A stretch of 9,002 nt of DNA, from the NCBI GenBank assembly GCA_025464425.1, contig JAODGV010000032.1, forward strand, positions 1 through 9,002, given 5' to 3'. The stretch's first letter is position 1. Each line of letters opens with the position of its first letter. This document shows positions 1-6,385 of the stretch, piece by piece. This stretch comes from Methanosarcinales archaeon. Lineage in GTDB: Archaea; Halobacteriota; Syntropharchaeia; Alkanophagales; Methanospirareceae. The position numbers were made by a program, and so were the translations under genes. The notes under the pieces are model-generated. The model was given only the letters and a program-made list of their open reading frames with translations. It had not been told where the DNA came from and ran no database searches.

Positions 1-156
1 AAATGCCCGGTCTGTACCAGTGATGTAGACCTTAACTGGAAGATAGGCCCTTACTGTGGTGCGGATATCGGGATAAAGAAATGTCCGAGTTGTGAATCTT
101 CAGTCTCTTCCTCGTGGAAGTTCTGCCCGTACTGTAAGGAGAAGTTGAGAGATTGA
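1..156 (+). CDS. Zinc-ribbon protein, C-terminal fragment
   Basis: The reading frame is open from base 1 and ends at a TGA at 154-156, giving the last 51 residues of a protein whose start lies outside the window. The fragment shows two tandem zinc-ribbon modules. The first has CPVC (residues 2-5) and then GPYCG, where only one of the expected two cysteines remains because Gly stands where Cys is usual. The second is complete, with CPSC and then FCPYC near the end. Such double zinc ribbons usually sit at the terminus of archaeal proteins and mediate protein or nucleic acid contacts. The function of the whole protein cannot be told from this piece. The next gene is convergent, so this gene ends its transcription unit. 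Confidence 0.75.
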   Translation, partial: KCPVCTSDVDLNWKIGPYCGADIGIKKCPSCESSVSSSWKFCPYCKEKLRD

Positions 157-221
157 TCATATCCCGGCTTGAACTTTATTGCGGCGGTGTGCGATGTAAC
201 AATGCATCCTTTCGGCTCTTA

Positions 222-794
222 TCATAACGCCCGTACACCAACAGGCATCAGATATATCGGTCTATGTGCTTCTGGTATATCCAGCACGTTTGCAACCTCC
301 TCATCATGAAATGCACCTATGGCGACAGTAGCCAGACCCAGCGCCTCACACTCTAAATAGATGTTCTGGGATACGTGCCCTGCTTCCATATACACGTATC
401 TTATGCCACGTTCACCGTACCTGCGTGTGGTACGTTCGTACTCAGCAGTGATGACAATAGAGAGCGCGGCATCGGCAATGAACATCTGCCTCAAACATGC
501 AATAGCCAGTTCGGTTCGCAGATCACCATCACGATGCAGTTCCATGGTACTGTCATCCATGACATGGTACACCCCGGGTTTTATATCTTCAACGGCACCT
601 ATCACGAGATACAGCTCCAGTGGATAGATAGCACCCGCGGAAGGCACTCTCCGTGCAGCCCATACGAGCATAGATAAATCGCTCTTCTTGAGCGCGCTCC
701 GCTTGAATGCCCTGCGTGATTTACGCATCGCGATAGCATCCTCCACCGATACCTCGCTCCTTCGTGCCGGTACAGCCAGTGACACTCGTCTCAT
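222..794 (-). CDS. SagB-type nitroreductase-fold flavoprotein
   Basis: This 190-residue protein belongs to the FMN-dependent nitroreductase superfamily, closest by eye to the SagB/ThcOx dehydrogenase-like branch common in archaea. Visible motifs are RKSRRAF at 24-30 (phosphate and flavin contacts), the conserved VPSAGAIYPLELY at 50-62, GVYHV at 74-78, and RRYGERGIRY followed by MEAGHVSQN at about 124-144. GAF at 160-162 precedes the C-terminal helix. No signal peptide or membrane segment is seen. The ATG start follows GGGGGTGA at a 6-base spacing. That site lies inside the last codons of the upstream acyl-CoA dehydrogenase gene, only 6 bases away, so the two are surely one operon. No azoline-synthesis partner (YcaO or precursor peptide) is present, so a peptide-oxidation role is unsupported. 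The substrate is unknown; a redox role tied to the dehydrogenase is inference. Confidence 0.88.
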   Translation of the reverse strand: MRRVSLAVPARRSEVSVEDAIAMRKSRRAFKRSALKKSDLSMLVWAARRVPSAGAIYPLELYLVIGAVEDIKPGVYHVMDDSTMELHRDGDLRTELAIACLRQMFIADAALSIVITAEYERTTRRYGERGIRYVYMEAGHVSQNIYLECEALGLATVAIGAFHDEEVANVLDIPEAHRPIYLMPVGVRAL

Positions 795-800
795 ACTTTC

Positions 801-808
801 TCACCCCC
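801..808 (-). promoter_or_regulatory. Ribosome binding site of the SagB-type gene
   Basis: Read on the minus strand this is GGGGGTGA, 6 bases before the ATG at 794. It is built into the last codons and TGA stop of the acyl-CoA dehydrogenase gene, so the two genes are probably translationally coupled. Confidence 0.7.
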
Positions 809-1943
809 TCAATTCCTCACGTGCTATTACCAGCCTCTGTATCTCAGATGTCCCAACTGCGATGCTGAGTAGTTTAGCATCCCTGAAAAAACGCTCCACT
901 GGACTACCTCGCATACAGCCCAGCCCACCATGTATCTGCAACGCATTAGTAGCCACGAGGAAAGCAGCTTCAGAAGCATAGAGCTTCGCCATTGATGCCG
1001 CTTTCATCGTTATTCTATCGCCCCTATCCGCAAGATAAGCAGCTTTATAGGTCAGCAATCTCGCAGCTTCCGTCTGCACCGCCATATCCGCTATCATGAA
1101 CTGAACCGCCTGGAAATTGGATATTGGCTGACCAAACTGCCTGCGCTCCTTCGCATACTGGATGGCGAACTCAAGGCACGCACGAGCAATACCGACTCCA
1201 ACACCGCCCATCGCTATTCTGTCCCTATCCAGAGTAGCCATTGCAATTCTGAACCCGTCACCTTCAGCTCCAAGTATATTCGTATCGGGAATCCTGCAAT
1301 CGTGGAATTCCAGCCCACCTACCACACAGCCACGCATGCCTATCATCTCCTGCATCCGTGTAAACGAGAGCCCGTCCGTACCTTTCTCCACGATAAACGC
1401 ACTCACGCCCTTACCGCCCTTACTCCTATCCGTGTATGCAAATACCACATAGATATCAGCAACGGCGGCATTGGTGATGAACGCTTTTCTGCCGTTCAAT
1501 ACGTATTCATCACCCTCACGCCTCGCTGTTGTCGTCATAGACAGGGGGTCGGAACCCGCACCAGGCTCAGTAATAGCAAATGCGCCGATCTTATCGCCAC
1601 AGCATAATGGCTTCAGATACTTCCTCTTCTGCTCTTCGCTACCCGCGGAATAAATCGGGAAGGTAGTGATAAGTGCCGCAGAGCACAGGAACCCGATACT
1701 TGCACTCGCCTTTGATAGCTCCTCCACCATCAGGATGTAGCACAGCAGATTATCGCCCAGTCCACCGTATTCATGCGGGAAAGGGATACCAAAGAGCTTG
1801 TGCTTACCCATACGCCTGACTATGTCCATGGGGAATTTACCTTTACGGTCTATCTCAGCCGCAAGTGGTAATACTTCCGTAGCTGCGAACCGAGCTACGA
1901 AGCTCTGAACTTCCCGTTCCCGCGTACCCAGCTCAAATTCCAT
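801..1943 (-). CDS. Acyl-CoA dehydrogenase family flavoprotein
   Basis: This is a full-length acyl-CoA dehydrogenase (380 residues from the ATG at 1943), a cytosolic FAD enzyme family that oxidises acyl-CoA to enoyl-CoA. The family signature AITEPGAGSD is at 123-132, FITNA follows, ERRQFGQPI is at 266-274, and QIHGGLG is at 336-342, followed by ERFFRDAK. The end has GTSEIQRLVIARE. The active site is odd. The usual short- and medium-chain catalytic Glu just before GTSEIQ is Val363 (sequence IAVGTSEIQ). At the alternative isovaleryl/long-chain Glu position (LD-x-E-R) there is Asp241 (LDRDR). The substrate is therefore uncertain. A TTG at 1958 would add five residues, but the ATG gives the family-like MEFEL start. 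The upstream AGGA is too close to be a standard ribosome binding site, so a short-leader or leaderless mRNA is likely. No electron-transfer flavoprotein gene is in the window. Confidence 0.92.
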   Translation of the reverse strand: MEFELGTREREVQSFVARFAATEVLPLAAEIDRKGKFPMDIVRRMGKHKLFGIPFPHEYGGLGDNLLCYILMVEELSKASASIGFLCSAALITTFPIYSAGSEEQKRKYLKPLCCGDKIGAFAITEPGAGSDPLSMTTTARREGDEYVLNGRKAFITNAAVADIYVVFAYTDRSKGGKGVSAFIVEKGTDGLSFTRMQEMIGMRGCVVGGLEFHDCRIPDTNILGAEGDGFRIAMATLDRDRIAMGGVGVGIARACLEFAIQYAKERRQFGQPISNFQAVQFMIADMAVQTEAARLLTYKAAYLADRGDRITMKAASMAKLYASEAAFLVATNALQIHGGLGCMRGSPVERFFRDAKLLSIAVGTSEIQRLVIAREELRG

Positions 1944-1964
1944 TCCTGCCACAAGCAATCATCA

Positions 1965-1997
1965 GGGTTGATAATTTTTATTACTTCAATTTAAAAA
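1965..1997. promoter_or_regulatory. Divergent AT-rich promoter region
   Basis: The gap between the leftward dehydrogenase gene and the rightward aIF2 gamma gene holds an AT-rich core. On the plus strand TTTAAAAA at 1990-1997 resembles an archaeal TATA box and would set transcription to begin near 2017-2024. On the minus strand TTTTTAAAT at about the same place, or TAATAAAAA around 1974-1982, could serve the dehydrogenase gene and give a very short leader. A direct repeat of AAAAAGG at 1993-1999 and 2010-2016 is also present. No clear purine-rich BRE was seen, so the assignment rests on composition and spacing. Confidence 0.45.
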
Positions 1998-2047
1998 GGA
2001 GAATGGAATAAAAAGGTTGTGGGTGGTAAAAAACGAGAAAGCCATCT

Positions 2048-3259
2048 GTGAACATAGGAATGGTAGGGCATGTGGATCATGGCAAGACGACGTTAGTGAA
2101 TGCTCTATCCGGAGAGTGGACAGACAGGCACAGCGAGGAGATAAAGCGAGGGATATCTATAAGGCTGGGCTATGCCGATGCGACTTTCAGACGATGCCCT
2201 TCGTGTAAGGAGCCGGAATGTTACACCGTGGAGGAGGTATGCAGGCATTGCGGGTCACGCACAGAGGAGTTACGAACGGTCTCATTTGTGGATTCCCCGG
2301 GGCACGAAGCATTGATGGCGACCATGCTGAGTGGTGCTGCGATTATGGATGGTGCCGTGCTGCTCATCGCTGCATCTGAACCGTGCCCTCAGCCGCAGAC
2401 GAAGGAACACCTGATGGCGCTCGGCATCGTGGGCATAAAAGACCTGGTAATCGCACAGAACAAGATTGACCTGGTCACGCGCGAAGAGGCATTTAAGCAC
2501 TATTTACAGATAAAGGAATTCATCAAGGGCACTATTGCAGAGAACGCACCTATTGTGCCCATATCAGCACAGCAATCGGTGAACATAGATGTTCTCATCC
2601 AGAAAATAGAAGAGACGATACCAACACCAGACCGCCCCGCAGATGTGGCTCCTCTCATGTATATCGCTCGCTCTTTTGATGTAAATAAGCCCGGCACACC
2701 GATAAAGAACCTGAAAGGCGGGGTGATCGGCGGTTCTCTGCTCCGTGGTAAGTTGCGGGTTGGTGACAGGCTTGAGATACGCCCCGGTCGGCTGGTAACC
2801 ACGGGCAGTGGTAAGCCGAAATGGGTACCGATTGAGACTGAGGTATCATCTATAATGGCTGGTGGCACGCTCGTAGAGGAGGTCACACCCGGCGGGTTGA
2901 TAGGTGTGGGTACGAAATTGGATCCGAGCATGACGATAGAGGATTCACTCGTCGGGCAGTGTGTGGGTTTGCATGGCTCTTTGCCACCCACACGGCATGA
3001 ACTCACGGTTCGGTTCCGCCTGCTGGAACGAGTGGTTGGCGTAGCCAAAGAGATGGAGACCACAGCGATAAAGGAGGGCGAGAGTCTGATGCTGAGTGTG
3101 GGCACGGCAATAACGATGGGCGAGGTGAAGAAGGTGACGGAAAATACGCTTAAAGCTGATCTGAGCAGACCTGTATGCGCGGATACCGGAGCACGTGTGG
3201 CTATCGCACGGAGAATAGGCGCGAGATGGCATCTCATAGGTGCAGGTACAGTGGAGTGA
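2048..3259 (+). CDS. eif2g: Translation initiation factor aIF2, gamma subunit
   Basis: This is the GTPase subunit of archaeal initiation factor 2, which with the alpha and beta subunits carries initiator Met-tRNA to the small ribosomal subunit. The motifs are textbook: G1 GHVDHGKT at 7-14, switch I region KRGISIRLGY at 33-42, a zinc knuckle CPSC (50-53) and CRHC (65-68), G3 DSPGH at 82-86, G4 NKID at 138-141 and G5 SAQ at 173-175. Beta-barrel domains II and III follow, with RSFDVNKPGT and GGVIGGS, and the end is ARWHLIGAGTVE. The first usable start is GTG 2048, which leaves only six residues before the G1 motif. Family members have about ten more, and the in-frame codons just upstream encode family-like residues (KPSV before NIGMVGH) back to a TAA at 2027. 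The true N-terminus is thus uncertain. It heads a tight rightward operon. Confidence 0.95.
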   Translation: MNIGMVGHVDHGKTTLVNALSGEWTDRHSEEIKRGISIRLGYADATFRRCPSCKEPECYTVEEVCRHCGSRTEELRTVSFVDSPGHEALMATMLSGAAIMDGAVLLIAASEPCPQPQTKEHLMALGIVGIKDLVIAQNKIDLVTREEAFKHYLQIKEFIKGTIAENAPIVPISAQQSVNIDVLIQKIEETIPTPDRPADVAPLMYIARSFDVNKPGTPIKNLKGGVIGGSLLRGKLRVGDRLEIRPGRLVTTGSGKPKWVPIETEVSSIMAGGTLVEEVTPGGLIGVGTKLDPSMTIEDSLVGQCVGLHGSLPPTRHELTVRFRLLERVVGVAKEMETTAIKEGESLMLSVGTAITMGEVKKVTENTLKADLSRPVCADTGARVAIARRIGARWHLIGAGTVE

Positions 3260-3261
3260 CG

Positions 3262-3906
3262 ATGCCGAAGACCATGCCTTTTGAGGCATACGCAGCGGAA
3301 TATGATGGATGGTTCGACGAGCACAGAGCGGTGTACGAGTCGGAACTGCGTGCAATAAGAGCCATGTTGCCATCGGATATGAGCTCGATCGTGAGCGAGG
3401 GTATAGAGATAGGAGTGGGCACCGGGCGTTTCGCATCACCTCTCGGCATCACTCTTGGTATAGAACCTTCACCGATGATGGGTATGCGAGCAAAAGCGCG
3501 GGGTATTGAAATCATAAGAGGTATAGCCGAGGCATTACCATTCACGAATTCGTGTTTCAAACTCGTGCTCATGGTCACCACCATGTGCTTCCTCGATGAC
3601 GTATCACTGGCGTTTCGTGAGGTCTTTCGTGTGCTGAAGCCACGAGGCTGGTTCATACTCGCATTTATAGATCGTAACAGCCCTATTGGCGAGATATACG
3701 AGCGTAATAAAGGGGATAGCCCGTTTTATCGCAGTGCGAGATTTTACAGTACGGATGAGGTGACAGGTCTATTGAAGGATGTCGGCTTTAATGAGAACGG
3801 ATTTGAATTTGTGCAGACTGTGTTTGGTACTGATCTCTCAGAAGCCGGGGGCTTAAAACCGGGTTATGGTGAAGGTGCGTTCATAGTGGCAAGGGTGGTG
3901 AAATGA
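3262..3906 (+). CDS. Class I SAM-dependent methyltransferase
   Basis: A 214-residue methyltransferase of the UbiE/Methyltransf_11 type. The N-terminus has the usual AAEYDGWFDEH (11-21). Motif I is EIGVGTGRFA at 49-58, the acidic residue that binds the SAM ribose is Glu68 in LGIEPS, and a PMMGMRAKA helix follows. RGIAEALPF at 86-94 is the adenine-side motif, and EVFRVLKPRGW at 120-130 is the post-II element. The substrate cannot be told; members act on small molecules, lipids, quinones or proteins. The ATG starts two bases after the aIF2 gamma stop. Alternatives are GTG 3256, overlapping that stop, or ATG 3274. The next gene begins one base after this stop, so it sits inside one operon with aIF2 gamma and CoaE. 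Confidence 0.87.
   Translation: MPKTMPFEAYAAEYDGWFDEHRAVYESELRAIRAMLPSDMSSIVSEGIEIGVGTGRFASPLGITLGIEPSPMMGMRAKARGIEIIRGIAEALPFTNSCFKLVLMVTTMCFLDDVSLAFREVFRVLKPRGWFILAFIDRNSPIGEIYERNKGDSPFYRSARFYSTDEVTGLLKDVGFNENGFEFVQTVFGTDLSEAGGLKPGYGEGAFIVARVVK
3893..3900 (+). promoter_or_regulatory. Ribosome binding site of coaE
   Basis: GGGTGGTG lies 7 bases before the TTG at 3908, inside the end of the methyltransferase gene. It supports TTG as the real start of coaE, since no ATG or GTG lies nearby at the right position. Confidence 0.6.
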
Positions 3907-3907
3907 G

Positions 3908-4582
3908 TTGACCGTTGTTGCAGCCATAACGGGTGGCATGGGTAGCGGTAAGAGCCTTGTTTACAGTCTATTCCTGGAACTCGGCGCTTTCGGTATAGAT
4001 TGCGATGTGCTGAGTCGGGAGGCGGTGAGACCATGCACGAGGGCGTGGTGGCTGCTGATCGAACACTTCGGCAAAGATATACTCAGGCGTGACCTGGAGC
4101 TGGACCGCAAGCGATTGCGTGAGATTATCGTTGCTGATTCTGCCAAACGCAGGTATCTGGAAGCGATAATACACCCTGAGGTTATGGCGATGTGCAGGGC
4201 GAGGATAGAAGCGATCAAGAAGATAGAGCCTGAAGCCCCACTCATCGTTGTTGATATACCTCTTCTGATAGAAGCGGGGTTTATGGATAAATTCGATGCC
4301 GTGATACTTGTCTATGTGAGCGAGGCGGAACAGTTGAAGCGGGTGATGGAACGGGAGGGCGTAGACGAGCATGAGGCGAGGAAGCTCATCGCACTTCAGA
4401 TGCCACTGAACGAGAAATTAAAATTCGCAGATGTCGTGATAAACAACGAAGGTACGATAGAAGAGACCTCCAGGCAGGTGAGACTGGCGTTTCATGACCT
4501 GCTCCGCAGCACAGCACAAAACAAAACTAAAGTATGGTTGCGACCAAGAAATAAGCAGGTTGATGCGGTACAGAAAGATTGA
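3908..4582 (+). CDS. coaE: Dephospho-CoA kinase, bacterial type
   Basis: Predicted to phosphorylate the 3'-hydroxyl of dephospho-CoA with ATP, the last step of coenzyme A synthesis. The 224-residue sequence follows the CoaE pattern from end to end: Walker A GGMGSGKS at 9-16, DCD at 31-33, the LDRKRLREII...LEAIIHPEV core (65-92), DIPLLIEAG at 116-124, LKRVMERE at 143-150, QMPLNEK at 164-170 and ADVVINNEG at 174-182. The last 20 or so residues (STAQNKTKVW onward) are a basic tail beyond the usual 200-residue length, partly overlapping the next gene. Start is TTG, one base after the methyltransferase stop. Most studied archaea use an unrelated GTP-dependent enzyme for this step, so a bacterial-type CoaE suggests past transfer. 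The archaeal UPF0200 kinases are related but lack the LDR...HP core seen here. Confidence 0.87.
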   Translation: MTVVAAITGGMGSGKSLVYSLFLELGAFGIDCDVLSREAVRPCTRAWWLLIEHFGKDILRRDLELDRKRLREIIVADSAKRRYLEAIIHPEVMAMCRARIEAIKKIEPEAPLIVVDIPLLIEAGFMDKFDAVILVYVSEAEQLKRVMEREGVDEHEARKLIALQMPLNEKLKFADVVINNEGTIEETSRQVRLAFHDLLRSTAQNKTKVWLRPRNKQVDAVQKD

Positions 4583-5510
4583 GGGGCTGAACAGGATAAG
4601 AGAATGGGGCTTACCGTACCCTCCGTATGCCGTGATAGATGCGGGACAGGCTACACCTTCCCGTATAGAATCCGCCGTTAAAGAGATAGGGATACCGGCG
4701 ATAGAGGGCGATAGAATGGGTATCGTAATAAGGACAGATGGAGCGGGAAGAGTGGGTGGGCGGAGCGATTTACACCTGATGGATATGGCGGAGATAATAA
4801 ACTGGGCTTTACGGTTACGTGAAAGGAACAAACCCGATGTCAAACTGATCATACAGCATGTGGTGGATGCGAGCTGTTCCGGCGTATTGCTCAAGGGTTC
4901 GGATGAACTATCGGTCGAGGTGGTTCGAGGCGATGCGCCATCACTGCTGGAAGGCAGAACAGGTGATATAGAACGCTGGACATACACCCGCACGTGGAAG
5001 AAGGAGAGCGAAATAGAGGCGATACTCGATGAAGGAGCCCGGGCATTAATATTGAAATATGCACGTCTTGTGCCCGATTATAGCTATCTGGAGTGGTCGT
5101 TATCGAAGACCGGGAAGCTTTACTTCTATGAACACATGCAGTGGAGTCGTAAACGTGCGAGGGAAGAGCCAGCAGGTGAACGTATCAGGGAACATGCCAT
5201 TCATGGGCTGAGTGCGAGTCCGGGTGTGGGTACTGGCACTGTCAGAGTGGCATTGAACACCGAAGGGATAAATAGAGTGCGAGATGGTGATGTCCTCGTC
5301 ATCAGGTATGCCGACCGGCATGTCATGCATGTTATCAATCGGCTATCGGCTCTGGTCTGCGATGTCGGCGGGCGAACGAGTCATGCCTCGATTATAGCGA
5401 GGGAATACGGTGTGCCATGTGTGATAGCCGAAAGAGCGACGAAAAAGTTGAGAGACGGCATGAAGGTCGTGGTTGATGGTTACAATGGCACTATATCGGT
5501 GTTAACTTGA
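4563..5510 (+). CDS. PEP-synthase-like protein: short ATP-binding domain plus phosphohistidine domain
   Basis: The 315-residue protein resembles the front and swivelling parts of PEP synthase or pyruvate phosphate dikinase. The C-terminal third (about 213-315) is a clear PEP-utilising mobile domain: SASPGVGTGTV at 217-227, then GGRTSHASIIAREYG at 269-283 with His274 as the phospho-acceptor. The first 195 residues look like a shrunken ATP-binding half: GLNRIREWGLPYP at the start, VIRTDG at 55-60, IIQHVVDASCSGVLL at 96-110, and DYSYLEWSLSKTGKLYF at 172-188, matching the DIEWA...QARP strand of the family. About 100 residues of the normal ATP-binding half and the whole PEP-binding barrel are missing. 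The start ATG overlaps coaE by 20 bases, with AGGT just before it. A phosphotransfer role is likely but the acceptor is unknown. The rifampicin phosphotransferase architecture is related but has a middle domain absent here. Confidence 0.8.
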   Translation: MRYRKIEGLNRIREWGLPYPPYAVIDAGQATPSRIESAVKEIGIPAIEGDRMGIVIRTDGAGRVGGRSDLHLMDMAEIINWALRLRERNKPDVKLIIQHVVDASCSGVLLKGSDELSVEVVRGDAPSLLEGRTGDIERWTYTRTWKKESEIEAILDEGARALILKYARLVPDYSYLEWSLSKTGKLYFYEHMQWSRKRAREEPAGERIREHAIHGLSASPGVGTGTVRVALNTEGINRVRDGDVLVIRYADRHVMHVINRLSALVCDVGGRTSHASIIAREYGVPCVIAERATKKLRDGMKVVVDGYNGTISVLT

Positions 5511-5585
5511 GAAGCTCAAGCAAACTCTCTCTGAGTGAGTATGAACACAAAAGAGGTGAATATATTTCTTAATGGGATACTTTAC

Positions 5586-5593
5586 TTTATAAA
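5586..5593 (+). promoter_or_regulatory. TATA box of the pcn operon
   Basis: TTTATAAA, within the palindrome CTTTATAAAG at 5585-5594, is a good archaeal TATA box in the 131-base gap before pcn. Transcription would begin around 5614-5619, leaving a leader of roughly 25 bases that contains the ribosome binding site. The rest of the gap (5511-5641) shows no other convincing gene or terminator hairpin. Confidence 0.65.
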
Positions 5594-5628
5594 GTGCGGC
5601 TTTTAATAATAGATAACAATACTAAATA

Positions 5629-5637
5629 GGGAGGGAG
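5629..5637 (+). promoter_or_regulatory. Ribosome binding site of pcn
   Basis: A purine-rich GGGAGGGAG sits 4 bases or more before the ATG at 5642. It is the most typical Shine-Dalgarno sequence in the window and fits a highly expressed first gene of an operon. Confidence 0.7.
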
Positions 5638-5641
5638 ATAG

Positions 5642-6385
5642 ATGTTCGAAGCCGAGATAGATGCAGGTATATTAAAGGAATGTATAGATGCGATCGTTGC
5701 AGTGGTAGACGAGGGTAAGGTGCGAGTATCAGATGATAGTTTAAACTTAAGGGCGGTAGACCCGTCCAATGTTGCTATGGTCACTCTCCAGTTGCAGTCT
5801 GATGCGTTTGATACTTATCGGTTCTCGAGTGATGAAGGTACGGAACTTGAGCTGGGTATAGATTTCCCCAAGCTTGGTGGGATACTGGGCATAGGTGGCA
5901 GGGAGCAGGTTCTCCTCTCTGTGGATGAGAATGCCCGGAAGTTGAATGTGCAGATGGGCAGCCTCGCCTATACGGTCAATCTGTTAGATCCGTCATCGTT
6001 AAGAAAAGAGCCGAAGGTGCCAGAACTCGAATTCCCGGTTCAGGTGGTGATAGATACAGAGGAGTTCAGGCGGACGATACGCGCTGCCGAGAAGATAGGT
6101 GAGCACATATTGCTCGGTGTGGAAGGTGATGAATTTTACATGGAGGTAGAGGGCGAGATGGACAAATTGCGGCTGGGTTTGAGGAAGGAACAACTTATAC
6201 ACCTCACATCCGGTACACTCCATTCCCTCTTCACCCTGGACTATATTTCGGCAATGAGCAAGGGTATGAGCCATGCTGAGCACATAACACTGAATCTTGG
6301 CATGAATTATCCACTCCAGATAGATTTTGAGATCGCAGATGGCAGAGGCAAGGTCAGCTATCTGCTGGCGCCCCGCGTTGAATGA
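5642..6385 (+). CDS. pcn: DNA polymerase sliding clamp (PCNA)
   Basis: The homotrimeric ring that tethers replicative polymerases, the flap nuclease and ligase to DNA. The 247-residue length matches archaeal PCNA. Visible landmarks are the start MFEAEID, LRAVDPSNVAMV at 36-47 (the conserved DPSHVA region), the interdomain connecting loop around PSSLRKEPKVPELEFP (117-132) that receives PIP-box partners, and the C-terminal YLLAPRVE that completes the binding pocket. The usual His of DPSHV is Asn here. ATG follows a strong ribosome binding site and TATA box, so this gene leads its transcription unit. Its TGA overlaps the ATG of the next gene as ATGA, indicating translational coupling with rdgB. 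Confidence 0.96.
   Translation: MFEAEIDAGILKECIDAIVAVVDEGKVRVSDDSLNLRAVDPSNVAMVTLQLQSDAFDTYRFSSDEGTELELGIDFPKLGGILGIGGREQVLLSVDENARKLNVQMGSLAYTVNLLDPSSLRKEPKVPELEFPVQVVIDTEEFRRTIRAAEKIGEHILLGVEGDEFYMEVEGEMDKLRLGLRKEQLIHLTSGTLHSLFTLDYISAMSKGMSHAEHITLNLGMNYPLQIDFEIADGRGKVSYLLAPRVE

Noticed and set aside
157..221. Gap between the convergent zinc-ribbon and SagB-type genes
   Set aside because: I looked for a bidirectional terminator, small gene or repeat and saw no convincing inverted repeat or T run.
222..794. Azoline-peptide (SagB) biosynthetic cluster
   Set aside because: No YcaO cyclodehydratase, precursor peptide or transporter is near; the SagB-like name reflects fold similarity only.
1993..2016. 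AAAAAGG direct repeat as an operator
   Set aside because: The repeats are short, low in complexity and sit in AT-rich promoter DNA, so chance is likely; mentioned only in the promoter entry.
2500..3324. Long open frame of 274 codons on the minus strand opposite aIF2 gamma
   Set aside because: It lies wholly across the aIF2 gamma coding region and the start of the methyltransferase, is rich in Ser, Pro, Thr and Arg with no recognisable motif, and is a shadow of the strong plus-strand genes.
5541..5606. Small 21-codon frame (ATG to TAA) in the gap before pcn
   Set aside because: It contains the TATA box of the pcn operon, and no conserved pattern is visible; non-coding promoter DNA is the simpler reading.
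5511..5641. Possible terminator after the PEP-synthase-like gene
   Set aside because: Short T-rich stretches occur, but no strong hairpin or long T run was found, so none was annotated.
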